This document shows positions 17,414-25,753 of a stretch of DNA of 64,000 nt, piece by piece; position 1 is the first letter of the stretch; every line of letters starts with the position of its first letter. The position numbers and the translations under genes are program-made. Under the pieces are notes generated by a model. The model was not told the DNA's origin. It did not search any database and saw only the letters and a list, made by a program, of their open reading frames with translations. The stretch comes from an uncultured Eubacteriales bacterium (lineage in GTDB: Bacteria; Bacillota; Clostridia; Christensenellales; Aristaeellaceae): NCBI GenBank assembly GCA_902793605.1, contig CADBEB010000003.1, forward strand, positions 85,985-149,984, given 5' to 3'.

Positions 17414-18286
17414 TTATCCTTTAACGGCTCCGCCGGTGACACCCTCCACATAGTACTTCTGCAGGAAGAGGAAGAGGATGGTCACGGGGAGAGCGACCAG
17501 TACGCCGCCCGCGCAGAACATGGTGTAGCAATTGGAGATCTGGTCCTTGTTCAGCCAGTCATACAGGCCGACGGCCACGTTCTTGCCGGCGGAGGTACCG
17601 AAGGCGATGTAGCGCGCGAAAACGTAATCGCCCCAGGGCCCCATAAAGGCGGTCAGGACCGTGTAGATGACGATCGGCTTGGAAAGGGGCAGGATAATCT
17701 TATAAAGGATCTTGGCCCGGGTGGCGCCGTCCACGCGGGCTGCCTCGTCCAGGGACATCGGGATCGTGTCAAAGAAGCCCTTGGAAACGTAATACCCCAT
17801 GCCTGAGGAGGCGACGTAGACGAGGATCAGGCCGGGAACCGCGTTGGCCTGGGTGAGGCCCAGGTCCTTCAGCACGCGGTAGAGGATGATCATGGAGAGC
17901 ATGCCGGGGAACATGCCCAGGATCAGCATGAACCGCATCAGCGGCTGCCGCATCTTGAAGCGGAACCGGGACAGGGTGTAGCTCATGCACAGCACGATGA
18001 TCGTCTGCAGGACGGCAGTGGCCAGGGCTGCGATGAAGGTGTTCGTATACCAGCGGGGAAAATCCGTCTGGAAAAGCTTAACATAGTTGTCGGTTCCCCA
18101 GACTTTGGGCATGACATAACCCACAGGGCCGGTGTTCTCCACCCGGAAGGACTGCAGCACGATGCAGACGAAGGGAATCAGCCAGATGATGCTGATGACG
18201 ATCAGCAGGACATGGATGGCGGTATTGGAGATCGCACGGGAGGTTTTCAGTCCCATGTGACGCTTGGCTGTTGCTTCACTCATCAC
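17414..18286 (-). CDS. ganQ: sugar ABC transporter permease, MalG/GanQ type
   Basis: A 290-residue permease with six predicted helices and the EAA loop DEAARVDGATRAKILYKIILP that contacts the ATPase. Its start overlaps the stop of the upstream permease by four bases. Together with the 18283-19830 permease it forms the membrane channel. The gan name rests on the nearby GH53 galactanase and binding protein and is inference; by sequence alone it is MalG-like. Confidence 0.85.
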   Translation of the reverse strand: MMSEATAKRHMGLKTSRAISNTAIHVLLIVISIIWLIPFVCIVLQSFRVENTGPVGYVMPKVWGTDNYVKLFQTDFPRWYTNTFIAALATAVLQTIIVLCMSYTLSRFRFKMRQPLMRFMLILGMFPGMLSMIILYRVLKDLGLTQANAVPGLILVYVASSGMGYYVSKGFFDTIPMSLDEAARVDGATRAKILYKIILPLSKPIVIYTVLTAFMGPWGDYVFARYIAFGTSAGKNVAVGLYDWLNKDQISNCYTMFCAGGVLVALPVTILFLFLQKYYVEGVTGGAVKG

Positions 18287-19830
18287 CGGAAATCCTCCTC
18301 ATTCTTGATACTCGGCAGCAGGTTGTACACGATCAGTGAGATCAGCGCGACAACCACGAACACCAGGATACCGATGACGGAGGCCAGGTAATACTTGGAT
18401 TCCGCTCCCATGGTGATCTTGAACAGCCACGTGATCAGCAGGTCGGTATAGCCGACTGAACCCGACGCCGACGAGGCCGCGGCATTGGTCGGTGCGCCGG
18501 CTGTCAGCAGGTAGATTACGTTGAAGTTGTTCATGTTGCCGGTAAAGCTCGTCAGCAAGTAGGGTCCCGTAACGAACAGCATGTACGGCAGGGTGATCTT
18601 CCGGTACTGCTGCCAGCCGGAAGCCCCGTCGATCTTGGCAGATTCGTAAAGGTCCGCGGGGATGTTCATCAGGATGCCGGTGGTGATCAGCATCAGGTAG
18701 GGGATGCCGATCCAGATGTTGATCAGGATCACCGTCACCCGGGCCAGCCAGGGCCGGCTCGCGTCCCCGAAAAAGTCAATGGCCTGCGTGATCCATCCCA
18801 TGTCCAGCAGGAACCCGTTGATAATGCCGTTCTTGGCGAACATCTTCGAAACATACAGCAGGGAGATGAACTGCGGGATCGCGATGGTCAGCACCAGGAT
18901 CGTCCGCCAGCCCTTCTTGAATTTTATCCCTTTCTTGTTGATGGCCATAGCCACGAACATGCCCAGAAAGTAGTTGGTGAAGGTGGCGAAGAAGGCCCAG
19001 ATCAGTGTCCAGATCAGCACCTCGCCGAAGGTGGCGGCGTAGGACTGTGTGCCCCCTGAACCGCCGCTCCAGGAAAGCATCGTGTTGAAGTTGTCCAGGC
19101 CGACCCAGGTGAAGAGGCTGTTGGTATAGCCGTTGTGGGTGCCGTCATAGTTGGTGAAGGCCACCAGGATCATGAACAGGATCGGCAATACCGTAAAGAT
19201 AAAGATGCCGGTCACAGGCAGGGCCAGCAGGGTTTTGTGGAACTGGTCGTCCACGACGCTGCGCAGGTCGTCCTTGCCGCTCTTTAGTTTTTTACCGGAG
19301 GCCAGAATCTTCTCTGCCATCTTGTTCTGCTTCACATTCACCCGCCAGGTGTAGATGAAAGCGATGATGAAGAAGATCGTCAGCACGCCGTACAGCAGGA
19401 TCTGGAAGGAATTGTCGTGATAGGTGGTCGTGTAGGCATCCAGGACCTCGTTGTATTCCTCGCTGGGTCCGACTTTTCCGAGGGAAGGCAGCATGCTCAG
19501 CCAGTACCCGCCGGACAGGATCATATAACTGATAAAGACGATCTCGAACAGGAGGAACAGCAGTCCGCGGAGGATCTGCCCCCGGGCCAGACAGCCGAAC
19601 CCCATGATGAAAAATGAAAGTTTGGTTTTCCAGTCGCCATGGATAAAGGTGTTCACGATATCGGCAAATTCTCTGCCGATGGCTGAGCCGGCTTTTTTCA
19701 GCCCGTTTCCGATCTTCAGGAAGAAATTCCCGATCGCTTTGGGAATGCCGGTGAAGAATCGTCCCAGCCTGTACCCGAATTTCTGCCCTTTGGACAGTTT
19801 CAGGAACTCCAGATCACTGAGCTGTGTCAT
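18283..19830 (-). CDS. ganP: sugar ABC transporter permease, MalF/GanP type
   Basis: I start at ATG 19828-19830 (MTQLSDLEFLK) behind GGAGAGGAG; a TTG 33 bases further up has no RBS. The 515-residue product has an N-terminal extension with two helices (LSFFIMGFGCLARGQIL, LFLLFEIVFISYMIL), another helix near residue 150, then the MalF-like core with EAA loop YESAKIDGASGWQQYRKITLP. The long N-terminal part is common in MalF/GanP proteins of Firmicutes. Overlaps the next permease by four bases. Confidence 0.85.
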   Translation of the reverse strand: MTQLSDLEFLKLSKGQKFGYRLGRFFTGIPKAIGNFFLKIGNGLKKAGSAIGREFADIVNTFIHGDWKTKLSFFIMGFGCLARGQILRGLLFLLFEIVFISYMILSGGYWLSMLPSLGKVGPSEEYNEVLDAYTTTYHDNSFQILLYGVLTIFFIIAFIYTWRVNVKQNKMAEKILASGKKLKSGKDDLRSVVDDQFHKTLLALPVTGIFIFTVLPILFMILVAFTNYDGTHNGYTNSLFTWVGLDNFNTMLSWSGGSGGTQSYAATFGEVLIWTLIWAFFATFTNYFLGMFVAMAINKKGIKFKKGWRTILVLTIAIPQFISLLYVSKMFAKNGIINGFLLDMGWITQAIDFFGDASRPWLARVTVILINIWIGIPYLMLITTGILMNIPADLYESAKIDGASGWQQYRKITLPYMLFVTGPYLLTSFTGNMNNFNVIYLLTAGAPTNAAASSASGSVGYTDLLITWLFKITMGAESKYYLASVIGILVFVVVALISLIVYNLLPSIKNEEDFR

Positions 19831-19938
19831 GTCCGTGATCCACTCCTCTCCAGAATTAAACAAAAGCAGCCGGAGCCGAAAGGATCTTCAGCTCCGGCCG
19901 CATGCTATGCCGTTGTATGAACGGCCGGTCATCCTGCT

Positions 19939-21465
19939 TTATTCAGCAACAAGCGCGACAGTACCGGTCGCTTCGTCGAAGGTAACGAAATAGGTGCCCG
20001 CTTCTTCAACCTTGAAGTTGTCGGCCGGGAAAGCATTGTCCCAGCTCAGGCCCTGGCGGACCTTGAACTCGACACCGGCTTCCATCGGCCACGCCTTTTC
20101 GGACTTCCAGATGCCGTCCTCGCCCTTCACCATGGGGATGTCATCGGTCCAGTTGGAGCGGGTCTCGTTGCTGTAGTCGGTGAAGAAGAATCCGTCGTCC
20201 AGGTTGCAGGTGCCGATGATGGTCCAGCCGTTCTTGACATCGTCCGACAGGGTGAACAGGGAGGCGAGCTTCTCCTGATAGTTGTCCAGGGCGGCCTGCA
20301 GGCCGGCCTCATCCGTGGCAGCCTTCACGTCCTCGGTGATGACCTTCGCGATATCCCACCAGGAGCCGTGAACCTGGCTCAGAACGGTGGCGTAGGGATC
20401 CTGGGCGGCAAGCGCGACCAGAGCGGGGTTGGACTGCACAGCTTCGGAAGCCTGGTCAGCCAGGTTGGAGGGGCCCCAGGACAGCGCTTCGAAACGCTCC
20501 ATCTGGCACTTATCGCCGGTCAAGTACTGGGCCAGCTTATGGATCGCGGCGCCCTTTACGGCATCCACCTGCGGCTTCACGCCCATCATCTTGTAGCCGT
20601 TGTAAGAACCCAGGTGGTATTCGGTGCCGTCCACTTCGAAGGAGGGCAGGTCTTTCGCGCCGAGATTGTCGCCCAGGATTCCCTTGGCGGCCTCGTAATC
20701 CCAGACACCGCTGACGACGACAGCGGCACCGGAATTGAACTCATTGACGGAGGCGGAGCTCAGGAAGAAGGGGGAATCCACCAGTTTCTTCAGGCCCTTG
20801 GCAGCGATCAGGCCTTTGTCGCTGTCAAAGGTATCGTCCACGGAGATGAAGGTGCCGTCGTCGGCGGTCTGCCAGACGGAGTGGCAGCCGGTGCCGAAGA
20901 AGAAGGAAGCCAGGTACCAGGCAGAGCCCTGGAGATCGAAGGCGAAGAACTTCTGGTTGGCTTCGCAGTCGGCGATCAGTTTCTCAAGGGAGTTGGCATC
21001 CTCTTCCGGGATGATGCTCTTGTCATAGAACATGAAGTAGCCGTTGTCGGCGGTCATCGGATAGGCGTACATGGTATCGCCGGAGGTCACAGCGGCGATG
21101 CTGCCGCCCACGTTGTTCGCGGTGACAAATTCGACAGCCTTGGCACCCAGCTTGGCCAGGGCACCGGCCTGCACCAGGCGGGCAAACTGGTCGGAAGCGA
21201 AGCTGAAGATGTCAGCGCCGGCTTCGACGTCGGTGATCATCTGGGTGGCGGCTTCGGATTCGGATACGGGCTCAACGGTCGCGTTGAACTTGATGCCGTC
21301 TGTGTTGGTCGCATTGAAGTCTTCGACCTGCTTCTTCGTCAGGTCGACAGCATTCTCTGCAGCCCAGATGGTGATGTCATACTCACCGGCCAGCTCAGCT
21401 GTGGCGGTCAGGCATACGGACAGGACCATGATGGCTGCCATTACGATAGCGAGAAACTTTTTCAT
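19939..21465 (-). CDS. ganS: extracellular sugar-binding protein, maltose/galactan type
   Basis: Substrate receptor of the importer. The ATG at 21463-21465 (MKKFLAIVMAAIMVLSVCLTATA) gives a clean signal peptide with AAAGGAAG upstream; the longer ORF adds 40 codons across the promoter. The 508-residue protein has the SBP_bac_1 core (YDITIWAAENAVDLTKKQVEDFN to the region with VVVSGVWDYEAAKG). The last 90 or so residues (WTIIGTCNLDDGFFFTDYS to the end) look like an added SusE/starch-binding-like beta domain, which is unusual for this family. No lipobox cysteine is evident after the signal. Confidence 0.85.
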   Translation of the reverse strand: MKKFLAIVMAAIMVLSVCLTATAELAGEYDITIWAAENAVDLTKKQVEDFNATNTDGIKFNATVEPVSESEAATQMITDVEAGADIFSFASDQFARLVQAGALAKLGAKAVEFVTANNVGGSIAAVTSGDTMYAYPMTADNGYFMFYDKSIIPEEDANSLEKLIADCEANQKFFAFDLQGSAWYLASFFFGTGCHSVWQTADDGTFISVDDTFDSDKGLIAAKGLKKLVDSPFFLSSASVNEFNSGAAVVVSGVWDYEAAKGILGDNLGAKDLPSFEVDGTEYHLGSYNGYKMMGVKPQVDAVKGAAIHKLAQYLTGDKCQMERFEALSWGPSNLADQASEAVQSNPALVALAAQDPYATVLSQVHGSWWDIAKVITEDVKAATDEAGLQAALDNYQEKLASLFTLSDDVKNGWTIIGTCNLDDGFFFTDYSNETRSNWTDDIPMVKGEDGIWKSEKAWPMEAGVEFKVRQGLSWDNAFPADNFKVEEAGTYFVTFDEATGTVALVAE

Positions 21466-21556
21466 GGGGATCTTCCTTTCATATTGTTTTTTCAAGCGAA
21501 AGAAAACAGCTATCCTCCAAAATTTATCTGTTCTCTCCCGTTCAATTTCAAAAAGG

Positions 21557-21585
21557 ATTGTAATCCAACGTTTCCCGTTTGTCAA
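21557..21585 (-). promoter_or_regulatory. promoter of the binding-protein/permease operon
   Basis: Minus-strand TTGACA (21580-21585), 17 bases, TACAAT (21557-21562): near-consensus sigma-A promoter about 90 bases before the binding-protein start. GGGAAACGTTGG within the spacer could be a LacI-family operator. Confidence 0.8.
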
Positions 21586-21621
21586 TAGAAATAACGGCTA
21601 TAACCCTTTATTTTCCTCAAT

Positions 21622-21635
21622 TGGTATCGTTTTCA
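21622..21635 (-). promoter_or_regulatory. cre-like site (CcpA or LacI family)
   Basis: TGAAAACGATACCA matches the consensus TGWAANCGNTNWCA at all but one defined position. It lies 36 bases upstream of the -35 of the galactan importer promoter, suggesting catabolite control. Confidence 0.55.
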
Positions 21636-21658
21636 ATATCTTGTGGCCGGGAGGCTCT

Positions 21659-23623
21659 TCACGGCAAGGTGTTGAGCAGCGCGTCGTCGATCTTTCCCCA
21701 GGCGCCGTTGCCTTCCCCGGAGCATTTTACATAGATGCCGACGGTCACCTCGCTGCCGGCGGGGGGATCGATTTCCGGGACGACGCCGACGTTCCAGTTG
21801 TTATAGCCAGTTATCGGGATCTGCTCTGAACGGGCAACAGTCTCTCCGTTGATCTTTACATAAGCATAGATATCCGTTTCACCGCAGTCGCCGCCCATGA
21901 CGGAGACGGAGAAACGATACCGGCCTTCGGGCAGGTCCGGCACGGGCTGCTCCAGCGTGAATTCCACGCTGTCCTTTGCAGCACTCCAGAAGTGGGCATG
22001 CTTCGATCCCGTCAGGGAATCCGTCTTCTTTTCTTCCACATATAACTCATCCGCCTTGCTCAGGTCAGTGAAGACCCAGGCGCTTCCGCCTTCCTCGAAG
22101 CTGTAATCTTGCAGGTAGTTGAACTCGACCATCGATACCCGGCAGCGGGCCTCCCGGCCGTCGGCGAGACCGGTGATTTCATATTGCTTTGGTCCGGAAG
22201 AATGCATGATCCGGTCCTGCTCTTCCGTCAGGTTCCAGGCAACGGGAACCGGCTGGCGGGAATTGTCCGTCAGGATGGCATCCACGGTCTCCGGCAGTTC
22301 CAGCGGCACGTTCAGGTCGCAGAGGACCTCTGCCTCCTCCAGCGCGTCCGGGACCGGTTCGATCTCGTTGCCTTCGCGCATGAGGCGGAAGACCTTCAGG
22401 GATTCCAGAGGCCGGCCCTGCGCGTCGAAGAATGCCTGGTTGTCCACGGCGCTGCCGCCGTAGTATTTTCCTGCGTCCTTCGGATCATAGACGGCGGCAT
22501 GGCTTGAAGCCCAGCCGGAACCGAATTCTTCCCACAGCACCTGGTTTTTTTCCCGGCTCTCCGTGCCGACCGTGATCCAGGCACCTTCCCAGTAAACGAC
22601 TCCGATGCCGGAGGGCGTCCGGTTGACCACGGTGTCCGTGATGTTCCGGATGGAATTGGCCTGTCCCTGTACGGTGAAGGGATAATCCCGGACGATCCCG
22701 CTGCCGCTGCCGATGGTGTTGCCGGAGAAATCCGTGTCCTCTTCCGTCCAGGCATAGGAGGTTTCCATGACCATGACTTTTTTGCCGTAGGTCTCCGCAA
22801 TTTCTGTCAGGATCCGGGAGAGGTTGCCAAGCGTTCCGTGCCAGTACGGATAATACGAAGTGGCGAAGACATCGTAATGGATGAGGCCGTTTTTTTCGTA
22901 GTAATCCATTTTTTTCGCATAGGTCCGGTAACTGTCCGCGTTCTCCGGGTTGGCGAAGTGCAGGGCGATCAGAGCGTCCGGAAAGACTTCCCGCGTTGCC
23001 CGGGCACCGGCATCCATCAGAAAGGCGATGTTCATCCAGGTCTTCTCGCCGCAGAGCGCGCCGTTGGTCTCATTGCCGGTCTGCACCATGCAGACATCGA
23101 CGCCGGCTTCATTCAGCTGTGTGAGGCAGTCTTTTGTATATCGATAGACGGCTTCGGTTTTTTCCTCGATCTCCATGTCCTTCCAGGAACGGGGAGCCAT
23201 CTGTTTGCCGGGGTCCGCCCAGAAATCGGAATAATGGAAATCCACGATCAGCCTCTGGCCGGCGGCTGCCGCGCGTTTTCCGATTTCCACGGCAACCGCA
23301 GTGTCACAGTTTCCGCCGCCGAAGCCGCGCCCCTGATCGTCATACGGATCCACCCAGACCCGTACACGGATCGTATTGATGCCGCACGCGGCAAGGAGTG
23401 TGAACAGATCGGTTTCTTTGCCGTGGAAATCATAGTATTTCACGCCGCTGGCTTCCTCTGCCAGCACGCTGGAAACGTCCATACCGAAGATGAAATCTTC
23501 CGGAAGGTTCTCCACTTTTTTCACATACAGGGTTGAAGCGGCTTCCTCCGCACCTGCTGCAAAGGGCAGCAGGCTCAGGAACAGGAGGAACGCAAGCGTG
23601 AGGATCAGGATCCGTCCGTTCAT
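21659..23623 (-). CDS. ganB: exported endo-beta-1,4-galactanase, GH53 with Ig-like and CBM modules
   Basis: Cuts the galactan side chains of pectin (EC 3.2.1.89). Start at 23621-23623 (MNGRILILTLAF) behind AAGGAGG; a signal peptide ends near AAGAEEA. The GH53 barrel (residues 30-400) has FGMDVSSVL, IRVRVWVDP, DFHYSDFWADPGKQ, acid/base E in VQTGNETNG and nucleophile E in VMVMETSYAW. Then comes an Ig-like segment (VDAILTDNSRQPVPVAWN) and a C-terminal beta module (YSFEEGGSAWVF to the end) that resembles CBM61. No sortase motif or anchor is visible, so it is probably secreted. Its products would enter by the importer downstream. Confidence 0.93.
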   Translation of the reverse strand: MNGRILILTLAFLLFLSLLPFAAGAEEAASTLYVKKVENLPEDFIFGMDVSSVLAEEASGVKYYDFHGKETDLFTLLAACGINTIRVRVWVDPYDDQGRGFGGGNCDTAVAVEIGKRAAAAGQRLIVDFHYSDFWADPGKQMAPRSWKDMEIEEKTEAVYRYTKDCLTQLNEAGVDVCMVQTGNETNGALCGEKTWMNIAFLMDAGARATREVFPDALIALHFANPENADSYRTYAKKMDYYEKNGLIHYDVFATSYYPYWHGTLGNLSRILTEIAETYGKKVMVMETSYAWTEEDTDFSGNTIGSGSGIVRDYPFTVQGQANSIRNITDTVVNRTPSGIGVVYWEGAWITVGTESREKNQVLWEEFGSGWASSHAAVYDPKDAGKYYGGSAVDNQAFFDAQGRPLESLKVFRLMREGNEIEPVPDALEEAEVLCDLNVPLELPETVDAILTDNSRQPVPVAWNLTEEQDRIMHSSGPKQYEITGLADGREARCRVSMVEFNYLQDYSFEEGGSAWVFTDLSKADELYVEEKKTDSLTGSKHAHFWSAAKDSVEFTLEQPVPDLPEGRYRFSVSVMGGDCGETDIYAYVKINGETVARSEQIPITGYNNWNVGVVPEIDPPAGSEVTVGIYVKCSGEGNGAWGKIDDALLNTLP

Positions 23624-23642
23624 CGGGAGGCCTCCTTCGGTG

Positions 23643-24713
23643 TCAGTCGGTGAGAGTAAGCAGCACCCTGGCGATGCCGGTCGCCGCATGATCCGCGAGA
23701 TGCAGGGAGTTCCGCCCGAAGAAAAGGAAATACGGCTCGCTTTTTCCGGAGAGCGGGTTGTAAAGAATCCAGGACCCGGCAGCGTGCAGGCCTGTCGCCG
23801 GGTCAAAGACCGGGATGCCGTCCGGAATCCGGTCGGAAGCGAGGGAGGCCATCTCCTCCGGGAGCGGCGCGAACCAGTCCCGGTATTCCTCTGTGTGAGA
23901 GGCAGGGACAATATACAGGTCCGCCTGCTTCAGGGCGTCGCTGCCGAAGAGGGCATAGGTGAATGGATGGACCTTGACCATCCGGACCGGTTCGGAAACG
24001 GACTCCTCCAGGCGGGCGGCCAGACGGGCAGCGTCCCGCAGCTCCGCGTCCACGTAGACCGTGATCTTGTGAGTGGCGTCGGTGTCCGTGATCCGGGTGA
24101 AAACAAAGCCGGTGAAGATCGGGACCATCATCCCCCAGAGAAGGAAGAGCGGCAGGAGGCGGAAGAGGATCCGCGCAGGAGACCGGACGGGTCTGCGGGC
24201 GTTTTCCTCCGCGGGAACCGGCGCCGGCGGGGGCACAAGAACCTCCACGCCGGTGATGAACTTGCGGACGGTCTGCACCCGGACAAGGGAACCGTTCTCC
24301 GGAGCGCGAGGGATCCAGTCCTCATCCAGGTTCAGGGCGTAGGTTTCTTCCTCCGTTTCCAGGCGCACGCGGCGGGCCCGGACGCTTTTCGGGATCTGAA
24401 AGGATTCGGCGGTCAGGAAAAAGCGGCCTTCCCGCGTCTCCGGTGCCTGGGAGGCAAGCCCTTCCAGGTGGGTCAGCTTCAGGCGGGCAGGGGAGAGCAG
24501 GCAGACCCAGACCGTGATGCATGCACAGCCCAGCAGGATCATGCTGATCATCGCGATCCGCAGCGTGCCGGCGGCATTGTCCGTCCGGGTGATCAGGCAC
24601 AGCGTGACAAACAGGAGAAGGGCCAGCAGGCACAGCCCGAGAAAGAGTACAGTCCGGCGGCGGACGCGCGTCCGTTGTGCGGCAAGGTCTTTTCCGGTGC
24701 AGAATGTATTCAT
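23643..24713 (-). CDS. unknown three-helix membrane protein of the galactan locus
   Basis: Start taken at ATG 24711-24713 (MNTFCTGKDLA) with AGAGGA upstream. The 356-residue protein has two helices near the N-terminus (TVLFLGLCLLALLLFVTLCLI and the following IAMISMILLGCACITVWVCLL), a cytoplasmic domain, a third helix (LFRLLPLFLLWGMMVPIFTGF) and an outer C-terminal domain of about 140 residues containing YVDAELRDAARLAARLEE and DLYIVPASHTEEY. I do not recognise the family. It ends 19 bases before the galactanase start, so the two are co-transcribed. Confidence 0.7.
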   Translation of the reverse strand: MNTFCTGKDLAAQRTRVRRRTVLFLGLCLLALLLFVTLCLITRTDNAAGTLRIAMISMILLGCACITVWVCLLSPARLKLTHLEGLASQAPETREGRFFLTAESFQIPKSVRARRVRLETEEETYALNLDEDWIPRAPENGSLVRVQTVRKFITGVEVLVPPPAPVPAEENARRPVRSPARILFRLLPLFLLWGMMVPIFTGFVFTRITDTDATHKITVYVDAELRDAARLAARLEESVSEPVRMVKVHPFTYALFGSDALKQADLYIVPASHTEEYRDWFAPLPEEMASLASDRIPDGIPVFDPATGLHAAGSWILYNPLSGKSEPYFLFFGRNSLHLADHAATGIARVLLTLTD

Positions 24714-24755
24714 CGCATCTGTCCTCTGCGGCTTTTTCCAGAAATATAGCATGTT

Positions 24756-24784
24756 TTGCTTTCACTGACAAGAACTGCTATAAT
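24756..24784 (+). promoter_or_regulatory. promoter of HIT copy 2
   Basis: TTGCTT (24756-24761), 17-base spacer, perfect TATAAT (24779-24784), about 60 bases before the HIT start. Confidence 0.65.
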
Positions 24785-24844
24785 GAATCAAACAAACGAG
24801 CACAAACAAGAGAATAAGGTATGAAACGAAAGGAGAAAACGGTA

Positions 24845-25270
24845 ATGACGGAAGAGATGAAAAACTGCTCCTACTGCTCAGAGGGCGAACTGCTGGACGC
24901 GTTCGGGATCAAGATCGGCGAACTGCCGATGTCGAAGGTGATCCTGTTCCGGGAGCAGAGCCACCGCGGGCGGGTGATCGTCGCCTGTAAAAAGCATGTG
25001 GACGACATCACCATGCTGACGGAGGAGGAAAGAAAACAGTACATGGATGACGTCAGCCATGTGGCAGCAATCCTCCACGAGCTGTTCCATCCGGACAAGA
25101 TCAACTTCGGCGCATACGGAGATACGATGCACCACCTGCACTTCCATCTGGTCCCGAAATACAAGGACGGTTTTGAATGGGGAGGCGTTTTCGCCATGAA
25201 TCCAAAAGCGGTCCTGCTCACTCCGGAAGAGTATGACGAACTGATCCGGATGATCCGGGACAAGCTGTAA
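24845..25270 (+). CDS. HIT family protein (copy 2)
   Basis: Start at 24845 with AAAGGAG nine bases upstream; an in-frame ATG eight codons earlier is less well placed. The 141-residue product has CSYC at residues 8-11 and HLHFHLVPK, like the copy at 11287. The two proteins differ mainly in a few surface residues and in the last 20 positions, while third codon positions differ often, so the duplication is not recent or the pair came from different sources. Confidence 0.88.
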   Translation: MTEEMKNCSYCSEGELLDAFGIKIGELPMSKVILFREQSHRGRVIVACKKHVDDITMLTEEERKQYMDDVSHVAAILHELFHPDKINFGAYGDTMHHLHFHLVPKYKDGFEWGGVFAMNPKAVLLTPEEYDELIRMIRDKL

Positions 25271-25537
25271 TGACTGCTGAAATGAAATTCACTGAAACGG
25301 ATTTCAGTCAACAGGAGCCGGATCCCCTGACTTTCGACACACATCTTTAAAGCATCCGGGAATAAGCTTACAAGACAAATGAAATCCACACGGAGATACA
25401 GGCGGACGGCTGCCCTCCCGGCTTAGCTGTTCCTGTGCAGCTTCGTCCTGCCCGCCTGCACGGTTTAAGGTGGACTGCGTCCGGGTGTACCAGAGCCCGG
25501 AGATCCTCACATTGACCGGACAATGACCGGGTTTTCC
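25271..25537. other. intergenic region without recognised gene
   Basis: Between the second HIT gene and the leader-peptide promoter. A short imperfect CTGAAAT...ATTTCAG repeat near 25276-25307 might end the HIT transcript. I see no coding potential or RNA gene in the remainder. Confidence 0.4.
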
Positions 25538-25566
25538 TTGACGGAACGGGAATAAGCCGCTATACT
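25538..25566 (+). promoter_or_regulatory. promoter of the leader peptide/MFS unit
   Basis: TTGACG (25538-25543), 17-base spacer, TATACT (25561-25566). The RBS of the leader peptide begins seven bases after the -10, so the transcript has a very short 5' end. Confidence 0.75.
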
Positions 25567-25589
25567 GACGATAAAGGAGGATTCGACTG

Positions 25590-25646
25590 ATGCTGTGGAA
25601 GATGTCCAACGTGTTGCTCTTTAAGGGCGTTATTGCTGCCCCGTAA
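25590..25646 (+). CDS. 18-residue leader peptide of the MFS gene
   Basis: ATG with a perfect AAAGGAGG nine bases upstream encodes MLWKMSNVLLFKGVIAAP, then TAA. It is followed, 67 bases later, by a terminator that abuts the MFS start. This arrangement is known for ribosome-mediated attenuation of antibiotic-inducible resistance genes. The 3' part of the peptide frame (TTAAGG, codons FKG) can pair with CCTTAA in the 5' arm of the terminator, so a stalled ribosome could change folding. I do not recognise this peptide among known erm, tet or mef leaders. Confidence 0.7.
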   Translation: MLWKMSNVLLFKGVIAAP

Positions 25647-25713
25647 GGGGGAAGTATGCCTTTTTTGGCCGTTGCGCGTCCGCTCAGCCGGATCCGGTTC
25701 ACGGGTATATATT

Positions 25714-25753
25714 CTCCTTAACAAGCCAAAGAAAATGTTAAGGAGTCTTTTTT
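25714..25753 (+). terminator. attenuator abutting the MFS start codon
   Basis: CTCCTTAACA (25714-25723) and TGTTAAGGAG (25736-25745) form a perfect ten-base stem with a 12-base loop, then TCTTTTTT. The MFS ATG is the very next base. The 3' arm contains AAGGAG, the only RBS for the gene, so the structure both terminates transcription and hides the RBS. Confidence 0.85.

Noticed and set aside
20368..21588. 406-residue plus-strand open frame over the sugar-binding protein
   Set aside because: Gly/Val-rich shadow of a recognised gene.
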